The position numbers and the translations under genes are program-made. The notes under the pieces were generated by a model. The model did not search any database, had not been told where the DNA came from, and saw nothing but the letters and a program-made list of their open reading frames with translations. Positions 11,570 to 23,725 of a DNA stretch of 64,000 nt are shown piece after piece (the stretch's first letter is position 1; every line of letters starts with the position of its first letter). This stretch comes from Welwitschia mirabilis (Eukaryota; Gnetophyta; Gnetopsida; Welwitschiales): assembly GCA_051453625.1 (NCBI GenBank), contig JBOZIK010000001.1:87451649-87515648 (forward strand). Direction: 5' to 3'.

Positions 11570-12190
11570 CATAATCATGAATAAACTAATGGTAAAAACC
11601 ATAGTAACTAAGAAAAGTTCTAATCTGTTTAACATTTGTAGGAGGATTTACATTTTAAATAATACCAACTTTTGAAGCATCTATCCTAATCCCCTCTTTT
11701 GAGATGTTGTGATCTAAAACAATTTTACTCTCAATAAGAAATAAAATCTTTTTCTAACTTAAATGTTAAGGACTTTCTCTAATCATTTTAAAATTTCTTT
11801 AAATGTTTTATCATAAATAGAGAAGTCATCCATAAAAATCTTATTAGAATCCTCAAGAATATTAGGAAAAATACCCATCATAGCATGCTAAAAAGTACCA
11901 GGAGAATTACAAAATTCGAAAGGCATGTGTCAAAAAGAAAAAGTACTAAAATAAAAAGTAAAAGTAATTTTGGCTTGTCCTCACTAGTAATGCAAAGCTA
12001 GTTATAACCACTATAACCATCAAGGAAATAGTAAAAAGCATGGCCCTAAATTATATCGAGTATTTGATTAAGAAAAGGCAAAGAACAATGGCATTTTTTG
12101 GTTACTTTTTTTAGTTTTAGGAATTCTATGCACATCGTTCATTTCTTACATTTCTTAAGAACTATTATCAAAGGGCTAACCCACTTAATA
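11570..12190 (-). pseudogene. Reverse transcriptase region of copy B pol
   Basis: The minus-strand frames read KWVSPLIIVLKK, then MCIEFLKLKKVTKK, FLDGYSGYN and the catalytic IFMDDFSIYDKTFKEIL (about 11800-11845). The catalytic Asp pair is kept. The frame shifts between the YSGYN block and the 'FxNAPxTF' equivalent, and several stops are present. Order and spacing match element P (39560-40030). Confidence 0.8.
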
Positions 12191-12747
12191 TCAACTATAG
12201 AATAAATGATTCTAGCATTCACTAGTTTTATGATTTTATCTTTAACAACTTATTTAAGGGCTGGATTAAGTCTACATTGGGTTTGCCTAATAGTTTTACA
12301 TTTTCTTAAGGTAGATTTTATAATGGATAATAAAGGTAAAAATGGCTATCAAATCTTTATGAGAATAAGCAAATGCATTTACCTTATATTTTAAAAGAGA
12401 GACTAGACTTGATTCTTGTTGAGGAATAAGGTTTTTATTCATAATTAATGATTTATTCAGATAACTATTGAGAAAAATTATATTTTAATCCATTGTCTAA
12501 AGGTTTTAAGTTTAGATTTAAGTTTAGATTTTTATTTTTTGTAAAATTTTCAAAAAAGCTAACTATTGTCTTATACTATTGTCTAGATATCAATAGTGAA
12601 TGACCACCATTAACATAAAAAATCTCAATTCTGCTAAAATCTAAGACTTTTGCATAGTTCACAAACTCAGACTCTCTACTCTCTAGATCAAAAAATTAGT
12701 TTCTAAATGGTCAAAATCAAGTCAATCTTCAAAAATACACAAGTTAT

Positions 12748-13275
12748 CTACTTCTGATTAATTATCAAATAAAGTTGGTTCGTGAAGCATGGACCATTAC
12801 TCCTCAAGTGGATAGTGCTATAAAAATAAAGTTGGTTTTTTTCTTTATCCAAACTTAAATCATTTCCTAAATATTTTTCAACTTTATTAAAAAATCTTAT
12901 TGAAAACGTTTTATTTCCAAAATGATACTCCATTAAACTAGTTCTTGTATCTATAATATAGTGTACTGTTACACAAGACGATCTACCTATAAGTAAAGGA
13001 TAATCATTTTTATGCTCAACGTCTTTGATAACAACATCAATGGGGTATAAAGCTTCTTTAATCTGAATGACCAAATCCTTAATCATGCCTAATGGTTTCT
13101 TAATAGATGTATTAGTTCGTTCTAAAATAGTTTGTGTAGGCTCTACTCTATCTTCTAATCCAAGTCTTTGATAAATATGCAAGGGCATAATGTTGACACT
13201 AGCTCCAATATCAATCAATGATTTCTTAATCCTATGGTTTTCTTCTAAAGTGACACTCATAGTTGCTATCCTCAA
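12748..13275 (-). pseudogene. Retropepsin-like protease of copy B
   Basis: A 175-residue open frame holds a pepsin-type active-site block SLIDIGASVNIMPLHIYQRL. The usual D-[ST]-G-A reads D-I-G-A here and in P (SLIDIGAIVNIMPLHI). Further on are PIDVVIKDVEHKNDYPLLIG and a C-terminal QLYFYSTIHL block shared with copy A. The role in the family is cleavage of the gag-pol polyprotein. The frame is open within this piece but isolated by stops on both sides. The shared D-I-G-A suggests the change predates the split of B and P, or that it is tolerated in this lineage. Confidence 0.8.
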
Positions 13276-13289
13276 ATCCTTAAAATTTG

Positions 13290-15275
13290 GACATTTTAGT
13301 AAACTAGGTTGTTAACTGATTAAGATAGGAAGACTTTGCTTAGGATGGTTCATTTTTGCTTCCTTCTAATCAGGTCTTTCTACAACCTAGAATATCTTGG
13401 ATTATCTTGTAAAAGTTTTTAAAATGATAAGTTAATATTCACATTTTGCATTAGCAATTTAAATGATGATCAAAAATAGGATTTGTATTTACTCTATCTA
13501 ACCATGGGGTAGCTAATTTCTTATGTGAAGAATTTTTCTTTCTGTTACTTAATAGAGAAGGAAAATAATGATTTTCTAATATTTCTATATCCTATTCTTC
13601 ATCATTTTTATCACTTTGTGATGTGAAAGCCTCATGGATGGAAGCAGTTATGTCATTTCCACCACTTATCATCACCTTACAATAATTTTTAACTTTGTTA
13701 GGGTTTAGTAAAGGTTAAGTAAAAAGAGACCCTTATGTCTTTGGTTAGCAAGCATGGTTTATTGTAAAATACTCATAAGATTTTCAATGTTTGAGTTTAT
13801 TCTTTCTTGTGTTTTTCTTAACTCTTAAATAGGATTCCTAAGAGGATCTCTTTGGTTTTAGGAGTTGGATGAGCTTGCTTTATTATTTGAGTTATTAGGT
13901 TGAAATTTTAAGTTCTTAAATCTTTTTTTAACTAGTTGGAAGTTAGGATGATTTGTTTAAAAATTTTTAAAGTTTGATTATCCACACATCCTAAATTGAA
14001 AGTTGTTGTGATTTTGGACTTTTCCTTGATTTTGATTTTAGTTGTAGCTTGAGGATCTTTGGCTAAAAGTACATACTTCCTCATAGATTCTTTCTTTGTA
14101 AGTTGGAAGTAAAGAATACTATTTTATAACATGACAAATATCCTCACATAAATCACAAGTAGGAGCTACAACTACACTCTTTTTGGTTGTCATCTTTACA
14201 TCTAGAATCATCTAAGTGTACTTTTCTAAGGTTGAGGTGAAATCCTTTATGAATTTATTGGTTCATTTTTAGTTCTTATTTCTTATTTTTCATGATTAAC
14301 CTCCTAAATATCTTTAATAATTTAACCTATAGTTCGGTTTTTTCTAATGAGTGTTTAGGCTAAGTTTGACTTACTTCTATTAACTCTTCCAACACTTTCT
14401 AAGAATTTTCTAAAGTTAAGTTCAATAAATTACCTCCACATAAAAGATTAACTAGTTACTTTGTTTTACTATTTAATCCACTATAAAATAGTATATTAGC
14501 TCTTTTTGTGAAAAATAATCTATAGGGTTTAAATGTAAAGCAATGAAAAATATCTCATATGTAGAGGCATAATCTTCACTAGGCATTTATTGGAAGGTGG
14601 TTACTTATTTATTACATTTTCTAGTAGTGTTTTTACTTATATATATCCTTTTATAAAGGCTTCTTAAAGTTGACTCCATGATTTTAATATTTTTTAAGGA
14701 ATTATTCTTAACCATAGTTTAGCCTTACCTTTTAAAGTGATGAGAAAGATGACCACGTAGGTTCTATCACTTATTCATTTTTTACTATTTCTTTCTATGT
14801 TAACAATGTATTGAAAAGTATCTTCATCAAGTTCTCCACTAAAAATAGGATGGGCATTTAGGTTTATAAGATTAACATCATTATCAAGAGGTAAATCAAA
14901 GGGGGATTTGGATTTCATATTTCATATTGTAATTAGATCTCTAAGGATGACATTGGCATTGTTTTAAATAGATGTGATTGTATAAATTCTAATGATAAGA
15001 GGTGAACTTAGGAAGATAGGTTGCTTTTGTTTTTATGATGAACTAGACATGATTGGAAATAAAAAACTATCGTTAATATAATCTTTCAAAAAAAATTCAT
15101 TTGCAAAATCAAACTTTGAAAAGATAAAGGTAGATATTATTAGAATTTCTAAATTTTGCATACCTTTACTATGCTTACCTGAGTTAGCTTCAAGATCAAC
15201 CAAACCTTTTTGGATATTTTCCTTAAAAAACAAGTGCTTTCTCTGGTATTTTTCTTTCTTATTAGATTTTACCAT
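13290..15275 (-). pseudogene. Gag region of copy B
   Basis: The N-terminal frame starts MVKSNKKEKYQRKHLFFKEN (15275-15033). Element P has an equivalent KENIREGLIDYK stretch at the same place. A degenerate zinc knuckle near 14120-14185 reads CDLCEDICHVIK followed by a stop and Y, so the last Cys is lost; P keeps CNLCEDNYHVTKEC. LLPTYKERIYEEVC follows, as in P (LLPTYKEKIYEDVC). Gag would form the particle and bind RNA. The middle part is heavily interrupted. Confidence 0.7.
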
Positions 15276-15730
15276 ACATGCTTAGTTTTAGATGCACAAA
15301 GTATCATCCTTGCAGTTGTTCGGATGATAGTCTAGATGATAGAATCATAGAAAAATAGAAAAAGAAGAAAATAGAAACAAAAACTAACAGATTCAGAAAA
15401 ACTCTAATAGCATATTATCATCCACTAAAGTTGTCTGGATGATAGAGGTGATGATAGAAAAAACCCTAAAATTTTTTTACAAAAATAGAAAGCTAAAAGC
15501 TCATGGCACAGAGGCCATCATTATCATGCATTATCTATATGATAAAGTGGATGAATGACTTTTATTATGAAATAGGAAAAAAAATTTATTTTGAAATACA
15601 AAAAACTGACACTGCAAAAAGAAAAACCTATACTATTACAAATAAAACAACGTTATTTTAGGCAAGCATCTAAACTGAAATCCAAATACTAACTAGAGTA
15701 ATGATAACTCTTAAACTCCAAGCAGCCTTT

Positions 15731-15749
15731 CCCGACAACGACACCAAGA
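15731..15749 (-). other. Primer binding site, tRNA-Asp type (copy B)
   Basis: Immediately after the LTR end, the minus strand reads TCTTGGTGTCGTTGTCGGG. Plant tRNA-Asp would pair with TGGCGCCGTTGCCGGGGA. All differences are C-to-T or G-to-A. This PBS type is usual for Athila/Tat-type Ty3 elements. Confidence 0.75.
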
Positions 15750-16655
15750 TGTTATAATGCATAGTTATGCAACATTACATCCTTAGTGAAAACATGTCAA
15801 TCAAACATATATGCATAAATATAACACACTAATATAAAAAGGAGTTGATCCAAATGTTAAAATTTGTCAAAGGCTTAGACTAAAGTAAGAGACTTGATTT
15901 TCATAAGGGAACACTTTGTATTCTAACTATAAAAATAGCTTACAATGCATAAAAAGTACAATATAATACACTTGTGTAAAGCTAATCTAGGAATTGAAAT
16001 AATAATGCGCCTAAACTAATAATGCACATCTTTAACAAAGGTTTCTCTCATAACCTATATTACTCAAAAAGTTGTCACCAAATTAGAAGCAAAATAAGCT
16101 ATGATAATTAAGAACAGAAATATGAAGGAATTGGAAAAGAAATACTTTGCATTAAATCACAAATGACATCTGTGTTACAAAGCAACTGCACCTTAATGTA
16201 GGAAAATCCACTCATCATCAAGAAAAACATCTCTTTACAACTATGAGGATGGATCTCTGATCCTTCAATCTTCTGTCATGAGAAATTATAGTGTAAATGA
16301 AGACAAGTAGAAGTTGATGATAGAATCAATAATTATTAACACACAAGCATACAACAAGATAGGCAAATAGGTGTGAGTAAAACCATAACAACTATGTCAA
16401 AAGAAATAGATAAACAAGTGGTAGAAGTTAGGTGAATGTCCAATAAGACATTATAACAATGTCGTTTGGCTGGTCATCTGGATGACATAGGATATGATGC
16501 TATCTCATAAATGATCCCCATCATCTACTAGAGTGACCTCAATCAACATCCTCATTAGCATCAACTTTTTTATCATTCGTATTATTGTCCAGACAATCCG
16601 GTGGACGATTGACTTTTACAGGTGTTTCATTACTGCATTAGCCTCAATGCTTGCA
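15750..16655 (-). repeat. 5' LTR of copy B
   Basis: On the minus strand the LTR ends ...gcattataaca just before the PBS, matching the LTR ends of element 0 and P. The block agagatccatcctcatagtt (minus strand around 16260) aligns with agagatccatccttattttt in the P LTR and the equivalent in element 0. The start is placed at TGCAAGCATTGAGGC (16655) but is not certain. It contains GTCATC/GATGAC palindromes at 16463-16490 and 16555-16612. Confidence 0.55.
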
Positions 16656-16844
16656 GGAAGTTTATCTTAGAAATGGGAAGCATTAAGAATTGGTTTGAAT
16701 GCTACAGAATGTTATGGAGATTATGTGTTTTCATTTCTTTCATCTCATCTCTCCATTATCATGGAAATTAAGCATATACTTATCTATTATCCTATAAAAC
16801 CACTTAAAATATCCTATCAAATATGTATGAGTTAGTAGTGCAAC
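16656..16844. other. Short unassigned junction
   Basis: This lies between the LTR of copy B and the first position that matches LTR c. Nothing recognisable was seen. It may be sequence of LTR a that has no counterpart in c, or host sequence. Confidence 0.4.
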
Positions 16845-19754
16845 AGTATTCTCTTGAAATAATTATAATGACAATATTATCTAAGGATCTAAAATTAGTA
16901 TTTAATCTTATCTAAACACTTGCTTCATCATGTATTTATTCCTAACATTAACTTATTTCTAAGAATAAAACATGTTTTCTCTTTATAATATTTACATATA
17001 GTACTATACATATTTAATAGCATAATATAAGACAATATAATATTATGCATATGAAATAATATAATAGAGTATATTATAATATAATATAACATAATGTATA
17101 TGCAATATACTATAATATACAATATACAATATAATCTAATGTTTTATAATATAATATAATGTAATTAATATAATTATTTAACTATAGTATAACATAATAA
17201 GATATTACATTACATAATATAACACATATGTATTATGTAATATAACACATATGTTTAAAATGTAATATAATAATACAATATTAATAAATCAAACATAATA
17301 ACAAATAATTGGTTAACATCTACATACTCCTTATTATTGTATTTATTTTTTTCATATTTTAACTTTTCTTTTTCCTATAATTAGATTCTTTATTTTAACA
17401 CTACACTTATATATATTCCAATCTTAACTTACTTTTCTCTAAACCTTAATTTCTATACTTCACTTATTATATCCTCTATACTTCTTTTATTCACTTTTCA
17501 TATACTTGATTACTACTATAACCCTTCTTATTAGTATATCTTTCTATGTTAAATACTATTTTATTCTTCTTCTATTATATTTATTCCATCTATATATGTA
17601 TTCATTCACTACATACCTATCTCCACTCTACTCATTGTATCCCTTTCTTTATTATTTCCTTTACTAATCTTAATAATATTGATTATTACTTATTTCCTTA
17701 TTCATTTCTATTATATATATACCATTTCTATTATATCATTTCTAATTATTCTTACTCTTTATCATATTTTATCTCTCTTGTAATTCACAATAACAAGAAC
17801 AACATTCATATAAGTATTAATATTCATGCTAGAATGACTAATATCTTATTCACCAATTTGACATCACCCATCTTTGCTAGTTGGCAGAGTCTTTAGCTAA
17901 TTGTGTCAATGGCACAGGAACTTTATGCATCATCTACATGACTCTATCATATACTCTCATTCTCTCATTTAGTGAAAGCCAACAAAATATACCTAAGAAT
18001 AAGTAACAAGATAAAGACATTTACAGTACAAATGAAGGCAGCTAAGGATGTTGTTATAGTACTGACAGTGGACGCAGAAAGAATGGAGCAAAGACTAATG
18101 AATATTGATCATGGTACACTTAAAAGTTATATTCCATGGGGAAAATGCTAGAATAATAATGAAGTTCATTAAAATAGGAAGAAAACAAATATTTCTTTCT
18201 ACGATAAAATTTATTTAAGACTCTCTAGTAAAATTCTATTTCTCAAAAACCTTATTAAAAATAGAAGGATGATTGGTTAAGAGAAGTAAATTGTTAATTT
18301 ACAAAGCATGAAATAACATTTTAGAATTTTTAAATTTAATTTATTTATATTTTATTTTAATTTTTAGCATTAAATTTGATGATGGAGCAAAAAGTCAAAG
18401 CAAGAATAACACAGTTAGAAGTTAAAATACCATAAATTAAATTCAATGTTTATAAGGTTATAGCTCTTTAATCTCACAATAACCATAGAATTCATGCAAG
18501 ATCATTATAACAGTTCATTCCAAAACACTTCAAGCTAATTTTAGAACACAAAAAACACTGATGCAATTAATGCTTTAAAATATAAAGGACACTTCTTCAA
18601 CCAAAGGTACCACACTAATGCTTTAGCAAAGAAAAAACTGCAGACACCATCAAATGATGAGTCTATTATATTCCTACCAATCTCATGCTGGTACTTTAGA
18701 ATCTCTCATTTCTTGTGGAGTCATTAATAGAATTTACTATAGTTAATTGGATCATAAGTTCAACTAACACATCACCTTTCATCAACACTCTAAAATGAAA
18801 ATCTCTAAGCCTAACCCTAATCTATGTGACTCAAAAGGAAAATAAGCACAAAACCTTAAATTTTCATAAAAAACATCGTAACGAAAAAAAAGTGAGAGAG
18901 AAAACACAATACCTAGATCTAATTAAGTGATTCCTTAAAAGTAGGCATGGAAGCAAGGACTCAGACAGGCAAAGGAGGAACAACGATGGTGTAGAAATCA
19001 TTGTCATTATCCTCTTTAACATTTGTTCAAGATTTTTCTTTGATCAACATGGGTGTCTAGAATTGAATAGCATCTGGTTTTTTTTCATCACTATTATTGG
19101 AATTTTTCTTCTTCTATTCCCTGCTTTTATTCTTGTTGTCCTTGCTTTTGTTGGTCTTTCTCTTTCTGTTGTTTAAGGTAATGAAAATGTTATCTATTTT
19201 AACTAGTTCATCATTGTAAGCTCCTCCAACCATTCTAATATTGCTCATGCAGTTCAAACAAATGATTAAGTGATCATATAGAAATGCAATTCAAGTGACT
19301 AGATCACGCTAATCCGTAGTTTTGCTTAAATGAGAAACTGACTCTCAAGGCATGCACCTCATATTCATTCTACAGATGTTTTTAGATTTTAAGAGATTTT
19401 GAAGAGCAATCCAAGAGGTTAATTCAAGGGTAGTAGTTGGTGCTTCCATCCTTTTATAAATACCAAAACCTTTACAATTTCTTTATGATAAAATGTCCTT
19501 CTCTCAACACAAAAGTAAAGACATTTAATAATGATGTCTCAAGCAGGAACTATTATTTTATGAATAAGTGGTCATCCTTTCACATGTAAAAGTGAATGCT
19601 CTTTTACCCATGAGCTATATTTTCATTTCTAGTAATCACAATATCTTAGATTTGATTGTGGTGGAAACATGGCTTAAAATAGGATGATTTAAAATGTGGT
19701 TCAAAAGATAATGGAGGCATATACCCCAATGCAGATGTAACTTGGGGTATTACA
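16845..19754 (-). repeat. LTR a of the long-LTR mini-internal array
   Basis: On the minus strand it starts TGTAATACCCCAAG (at 19754), right after a purine tract. That is the chromovirus (Tekay/Del-type) LTR edge. Positions 16845-18090 match 29308-30475 of LTR c. The U3-side part, 18091-19754, does not match b or c and carries no serpin. It has a different lysine/asparagine-rich coding-like stretch around 18950-19250 (minus strand, including MVGGAYNDELVKIDNIF) that I cannot identify. The low-coordinate end is lost against copy B. Confidence 0.6.
16985..17290. repeat. AT-rich low-complexity block
   Basis: The tract is dominated by TATAATAT/ATAATATAAT motifs with many short palindromes. A matching block lies at 29455-29665 in LTR c. 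It has no coding potential; short open frames here are composition artefacts. Confidence 0.7.
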
Positions 19755-19937
19755 TTCTTTCCCCTTAAGAAGTTTTCATCCTTAGAAACTAATTAGCCAT
19801 TTATAATTCTAACAAGACGATTAATGAATTGATTAAGTGATGAAGCCAAACCTAAGCCTTAAGTCATGCATTACTTTGATAAGCTTATTAATGAGTTAAT
19901 TAAGTAATGAATACTAACCTATGCTCTAATACTAAAA
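19755..19937 (-). mobile_element. Mini internal domain 1 (PBS plus purine tract only)
   Basis: Only 183 bp separate the end of LTR b (19938) and the start of LTR a (19754). On the minus strand it begins with a degenerate tRNA-Met PBS, TTTTAGTATTAGAGCATAGG. It ends with AGTTTCTAAGGATGAAAACT and CTTCTTAAGGGGAAAGAA directly before TGTAATACCCC, the typical 3' edge of Tekay/Del chromoviruses. There is no coding capacity. It is homologous to 27508-27693. Confidence 0.7.
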
Positions 19938-20229
19938 TGTCATGACTTGGTTTTTGGTTGGACTTAAACATACTAATTTTTATTAAAACTAAATTACATA
20001 ATAACATATCAATTTATATGACAAGATAAAATGTTGTAGTATATTAATTTAGATTATTAATTTAGATTATGACTAAGAGACTTACCTCTCAGTTATTCAC
20101 AGGATTCACATTAAGTGAACTATGTGAGGATAGCTCACCTGACTAATACCATAACCAATCTTAAGGTTAATTAGAAATATCAATTAAGAGCACACATAAG
20201 AAGTGTGTAGGGTTTAGTCAAGTGGTTGA

Positions 20230-20329
20230 NNNNNNNNNNNNNNNNNNNNNNNNNNNNNNNNNNNNNNNNNNNNNNNNNNNNNNNNNNNNNNNNNNNNNNN
20301 NNNNNNNNNNNNNNNNNNNNNNNNNNNNN
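20230..20329. other. Assembly gap (100 N) beside a (CA)n tract
   Basis: Placeholder gap. It lies exactly where about 2 kb of LTR b is missing relative to LTR c. Confidence 0.95.

Positions 20330-20401
<72 letters not shown>
20330..20401. repeat. (CA)n microsatellite
   Basis: About 36 perfect CA units adjoin the gap. At the matching place LTR c has a short (TA)n run (about 30106-30117), and LTR a has a similar short TA run. The Cys-Val and Thr-His 'proteins' readable here are artefacts. Confidence 0.95.
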
Positions 20402-20780
20402 ATTTCTTTTATATCATTTTTAATTACTCTTACTCTTTATCATATTTCATCCCTCTTATCATCCAAATTAACAAGCACAACATCCATATAATATTAGTAT
20501 TCATACTAGAATGACCAATATCATATCCACCAATTTAACATTATGCATCTCTGTTGGTTGGTAGAGTCTTGAGCTAATTTTGTCAATGGCATAGGCACTT
20601 TCTACATCATCTCCATGACTCTGCCATATACTCTCATTCTCACATTTAGTAAAAGCCTCTAGAAGCTACCCAAGAATAAGTAACAAGATAATGACATTTG
20701 CAGTAATGGCATAGGCGGTTAAGGATGTTAATCCAGCGATGATAGTGGGCACAATAAAAATGGGGTAGGCTCCCTATAAT

Positions 20781-20916
20781 ATGGGCCCTAGAAAGGACAT
20801 TCTCATTAAGTGGGTAAAATCCATACTAGAGAACTTTCAATGCCCTGTTTATGTCTATACTAGGAATGATGACCTTGGTGTAGTTCTCCAAATTACTCCA
20901 CACTCTCATTGGGATG
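20781..20916 (+). pseudogene. Exon-like open frame inside LTR b, unidentified
   Basis: The plus strand (antisense to the LTR) reads MGPRKDILIKWVKSILENFQ and then CPVYVYTRNDDLGVVLQITP without stops. It ends in HSHWDG at a splice-donor-like gatg|gtatgtg. The counterpart in LTR c (30499-30634) keeps pieces such as TRNNNLDIVYQITPHSYLD but has stops. A second coding-like piece about 300 bp downstream (near 21200-21275; SFNDFMDEVSALIPMLVEL) could be the next exon after an intron. It looks like a captured host gene fragment with intron. I do not recognise the protein. Confidence 0.4.
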
Positions 20917-21806
20917 GTATGTGTCTCTAATTCTTTCCCTTAGCTTACTTATTTTAGTTTTATTTAACTAAGAAAATACATGGATTATCATGGATTTGTT
21001 AAAAATATATTTCTGATTCCTCTACATCAAAAGAATGAAAGTAAATTAACCAAAATAACTTATGATTGGATATTTGTTTACTACAACTTAGAACTTTCAA
21101 ATGCATTTTCTATGTTTACTTATGACTTTGAATTAAAGGTTGACATGTTTGTATAGAGCCTTTACTATACACAAGCAATTTTATTTTGTTTTGTCTACAT
21201 CGTTTAATGATTTTATGGATGAAGTGAGTGCCTTAATCCCCATGCTAGTTGAATTATAGAAGCTCACTTTTTTCCCGAGGAAATGGGGGAAAAACAAAAG
21301 AAAAAAATCATTTAAAAGCTCTTATCCCTCTAATTAACCTTGCATTCCATGTCCTATTTTCTATTGTTATCATCAATCTGGTGGTGGTCTTCTTGGTATA
21401 ACTTTATTGGCTTTGTAAATTTTCATGTTTAGTTACCAGAGTCAAGCAAGCACATTAAAAATGATGGAGAGGTGTTTTGAAAGAAAGGGAATATATATAA
21501 TATTATTTTTATATAAAATAATAAACATAGAAATTTGTATAAACTAAAAAGTATGATTTAGAAGTTAAGAAACATTTACATTATTATATTATTAATGGAC
21601 AATCATAATGAGTTTTTGCTACAAAAAGGTGAATTAATAAAAAATGATGTATAGGCTTTAAAGAGTCATTATTCTAGAATGCTTAAAATATACCAAAGTA
21701 ATTGTGTACAGGATGCAAATTCATTTTAAAATGCTTGAAGCATGTTAAATTTATTGCCTGTGTAGTGAAAACTACTACAAAAATTTTTATTTTAAGAAAT
21801 ATATCA

Positions 21807-21811
21807 TAAAA
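21807..21811. repeat. Target-site duplication TAAAA, left
   Basis: Direct 5-bp repeat flanking the element 21812-26463; the partner is 26464-26468. The paralogous empty site in LTR c is near 31515-31525, with a single taaaa in matching context. Confidence 0.8.
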
Positions 21812-22038
21812 TGTTGGAATATTTACTTTAATTAGGCATTATTAGTTTGAGATCCACAAAAATTGGGATTGGATCCATAATTTTGGAGTTAGTTAATAAT
21901 CCATATGGAAACCAATTTGTATAAATCCAGCCAATCATAATACAAATTGAGCTGATTTGAATGATTATTTATTTGTACTCCCTAGGAGTTTCTTCTAGTT
22001 CATGGGTCTTCTACGCATATGGGACCTAAAATCTCATA
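21812..22038 (+). repeat. 5' LTR of element S
   Basis: It starts TGTTGGAATATTTACTTTAA. Its end is placed by alignment to the 3' LTR and is degenerate (..ctcata versus ..cccaca). Its last 60 bp also resemble the LTR end of the inner element T (cttctacgcat...), suggesting related families. Confidence 0.8.
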
Positions 22039-23725
22039 AATACCATCATAGTGCCCCTTGTTTTCTTGTTCTATGCATGGCTTTTTGGTGTTTAGCTCAT
22101 TTCAGTCGTGGTTATGAATCATACTTGTGTCCCTCTTGATCGCCATCACATTCGACCTTTGTATCTAGTGCTTTTGTCATCTCAATGTTCACCCAGTCAC
22201 CTACTAAAACTGCCAAGCGTTTAAAATCGATTTGTGTTTACAAATTTCCTAGTTTTTTGGCGATGAGCTTAAATCATCGAATATCCGTCCGCTGAGGAAT
22301 TGCAAGGCATATCTCATCTTCAACCCTAAATGTTACTATTCTTGCTTCTTTTTCCTATCAAATCTCTACGTATTTCTGTTTCAGATTTTTTTTGTGTGAG
22401 TCTCAGATCCTCCATAATAGCGCTAGTTCTTCGTCCTCTTCTCATCTCATCACCTGCAAAGAAAAACTCAGCTCGGGCCTGATTTTTAAGACAACAAAGA
22501 AGATTTTATGAAGACAAATGACCCGCTGAAAAGGATGCCATCACATAAAAATTTTGGAGAATGCTGAATTTCTGTCTGTGCAGGAGAAGACCCAAGATGA
22601 ACATATCTTTGCCTTAATTTCTCCTTCATCTTGCTATCTATGTTCTTGATTGATTTGAAACCTATGCAGAGTAAGGATCTCCACTGAATCACTAACTGCA
22701 CTTCCTCTGGTGCAAATCTGGCTTAAAATTTATGAGATCTAATTGAAGCCCTCATCATGGAGGAGGATTATAGTAGAAATCGGCAATCCAAAAAAATTTA
22801 GATGACACTTTACAGATCTGTTGCTTCAACGCTGTAACATCCAAGGATCAATCACTGAAAAGCATAATACCTCTAGTAAGCCTTCCTTCTCATCGAATTA
22901 CCCTTTGAATTATGCCAAGTTGCCTTCGTTTCTGCCACATAGAAGCTTCCACAGCCCTTCATTTACATGTTTCATGGCTTGGCGCTTCTCTAAACACTGC
23001 GCATTCGAGATTGGCTTCTCAGCCTTCGTTCTTACAAGGTTTGGTGGTTCCCTATGTTGATTCCTTGAACTTTAGGCTAGAAGTGCTTCTTTAAAGTAAA
23101 AAGTTTCTGATGCTAGAGTTGAGAACCACGAGCCTAATGTTTGCATGCCACATCATTGCCCTGCGCGCAGCGAGATTAATGCTTTGGTAAAGTAGTAAAG
23201 TTACAGATGCAATTCATGTGACTTTTCAGAGTCTTCATGATGACATAGGCAGAAACCATATAGGCTTGTGTAAAGCTATATCTTTGAACATAAACAAGGA
23301 TTAAGAAGTATTGTAAGTGTCTATCAAGATGTTAAGTATAATTAGTAATTAGTAGCTTTGCTTGTTAAATTTATATTTTAATATTGTATAAAAGTAAAGT
23401 GAAGGAGTTTTATTAGTGAGAAAGAGGAGTGGAGATGATAGTTTTGGAGGAAGAAGTACATAATTTTAATTTTTAAAGCTGAACTCTTCATCTTTTATGT
23501 GGCCCTTAATGCCTTTACATATTTTTCCCATTGTATCATGTATTTTGGGTTGTCAATCTTATATGATGGAAGGCTGAAATTATGAGGTAAAATTTATCAA
23601 CTCCCACCTCGCTTTGCTCAGTGGGATGGTTGATTAAGTGAAAGTTATGTTGGGGGCTTGTCCCAACCAATTTATGTGATATGCAATTTTATGTAAAATG
23701 ATACTATAAGAAGTGGTATGGGACA

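Larger units (their letters stand above)
9526..16655 (-). mobile_element. Athila/Tat-like Ty3 element, copy B (5' two thirds)
   Basis: The minus-strand order is 5' LTR (16655-15750), tRNA-Asp PBS (15749-15731), leader, gag (about 15275-13290), protease (13275-12748), RT (about 12190-11570), RNase H (11546-11229), gap (11228-10596), then integrase (10595-9526). It ends at the 100-N gap, so the 3' non-coding region, extra ORF and 3' LTR are not seen. Domain order and motifs match element P throughout. It is non-functional through many stops. Confidence 0.8.

Noticed and set aside
17546-17896. A 116-codon frame rich in Tyr, Ile and Phe
   Set aside because: A product of A+T-rich low-complexity sequence within LTR a. 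The homologous region in LTR c is not open in the same frame.
20180-20491. Open frames of alternating Cys-Val or Thr-His residues
   Set aside because: Translation of the (CA)n tract and N run; the same artefact occurs at 28463-28844.
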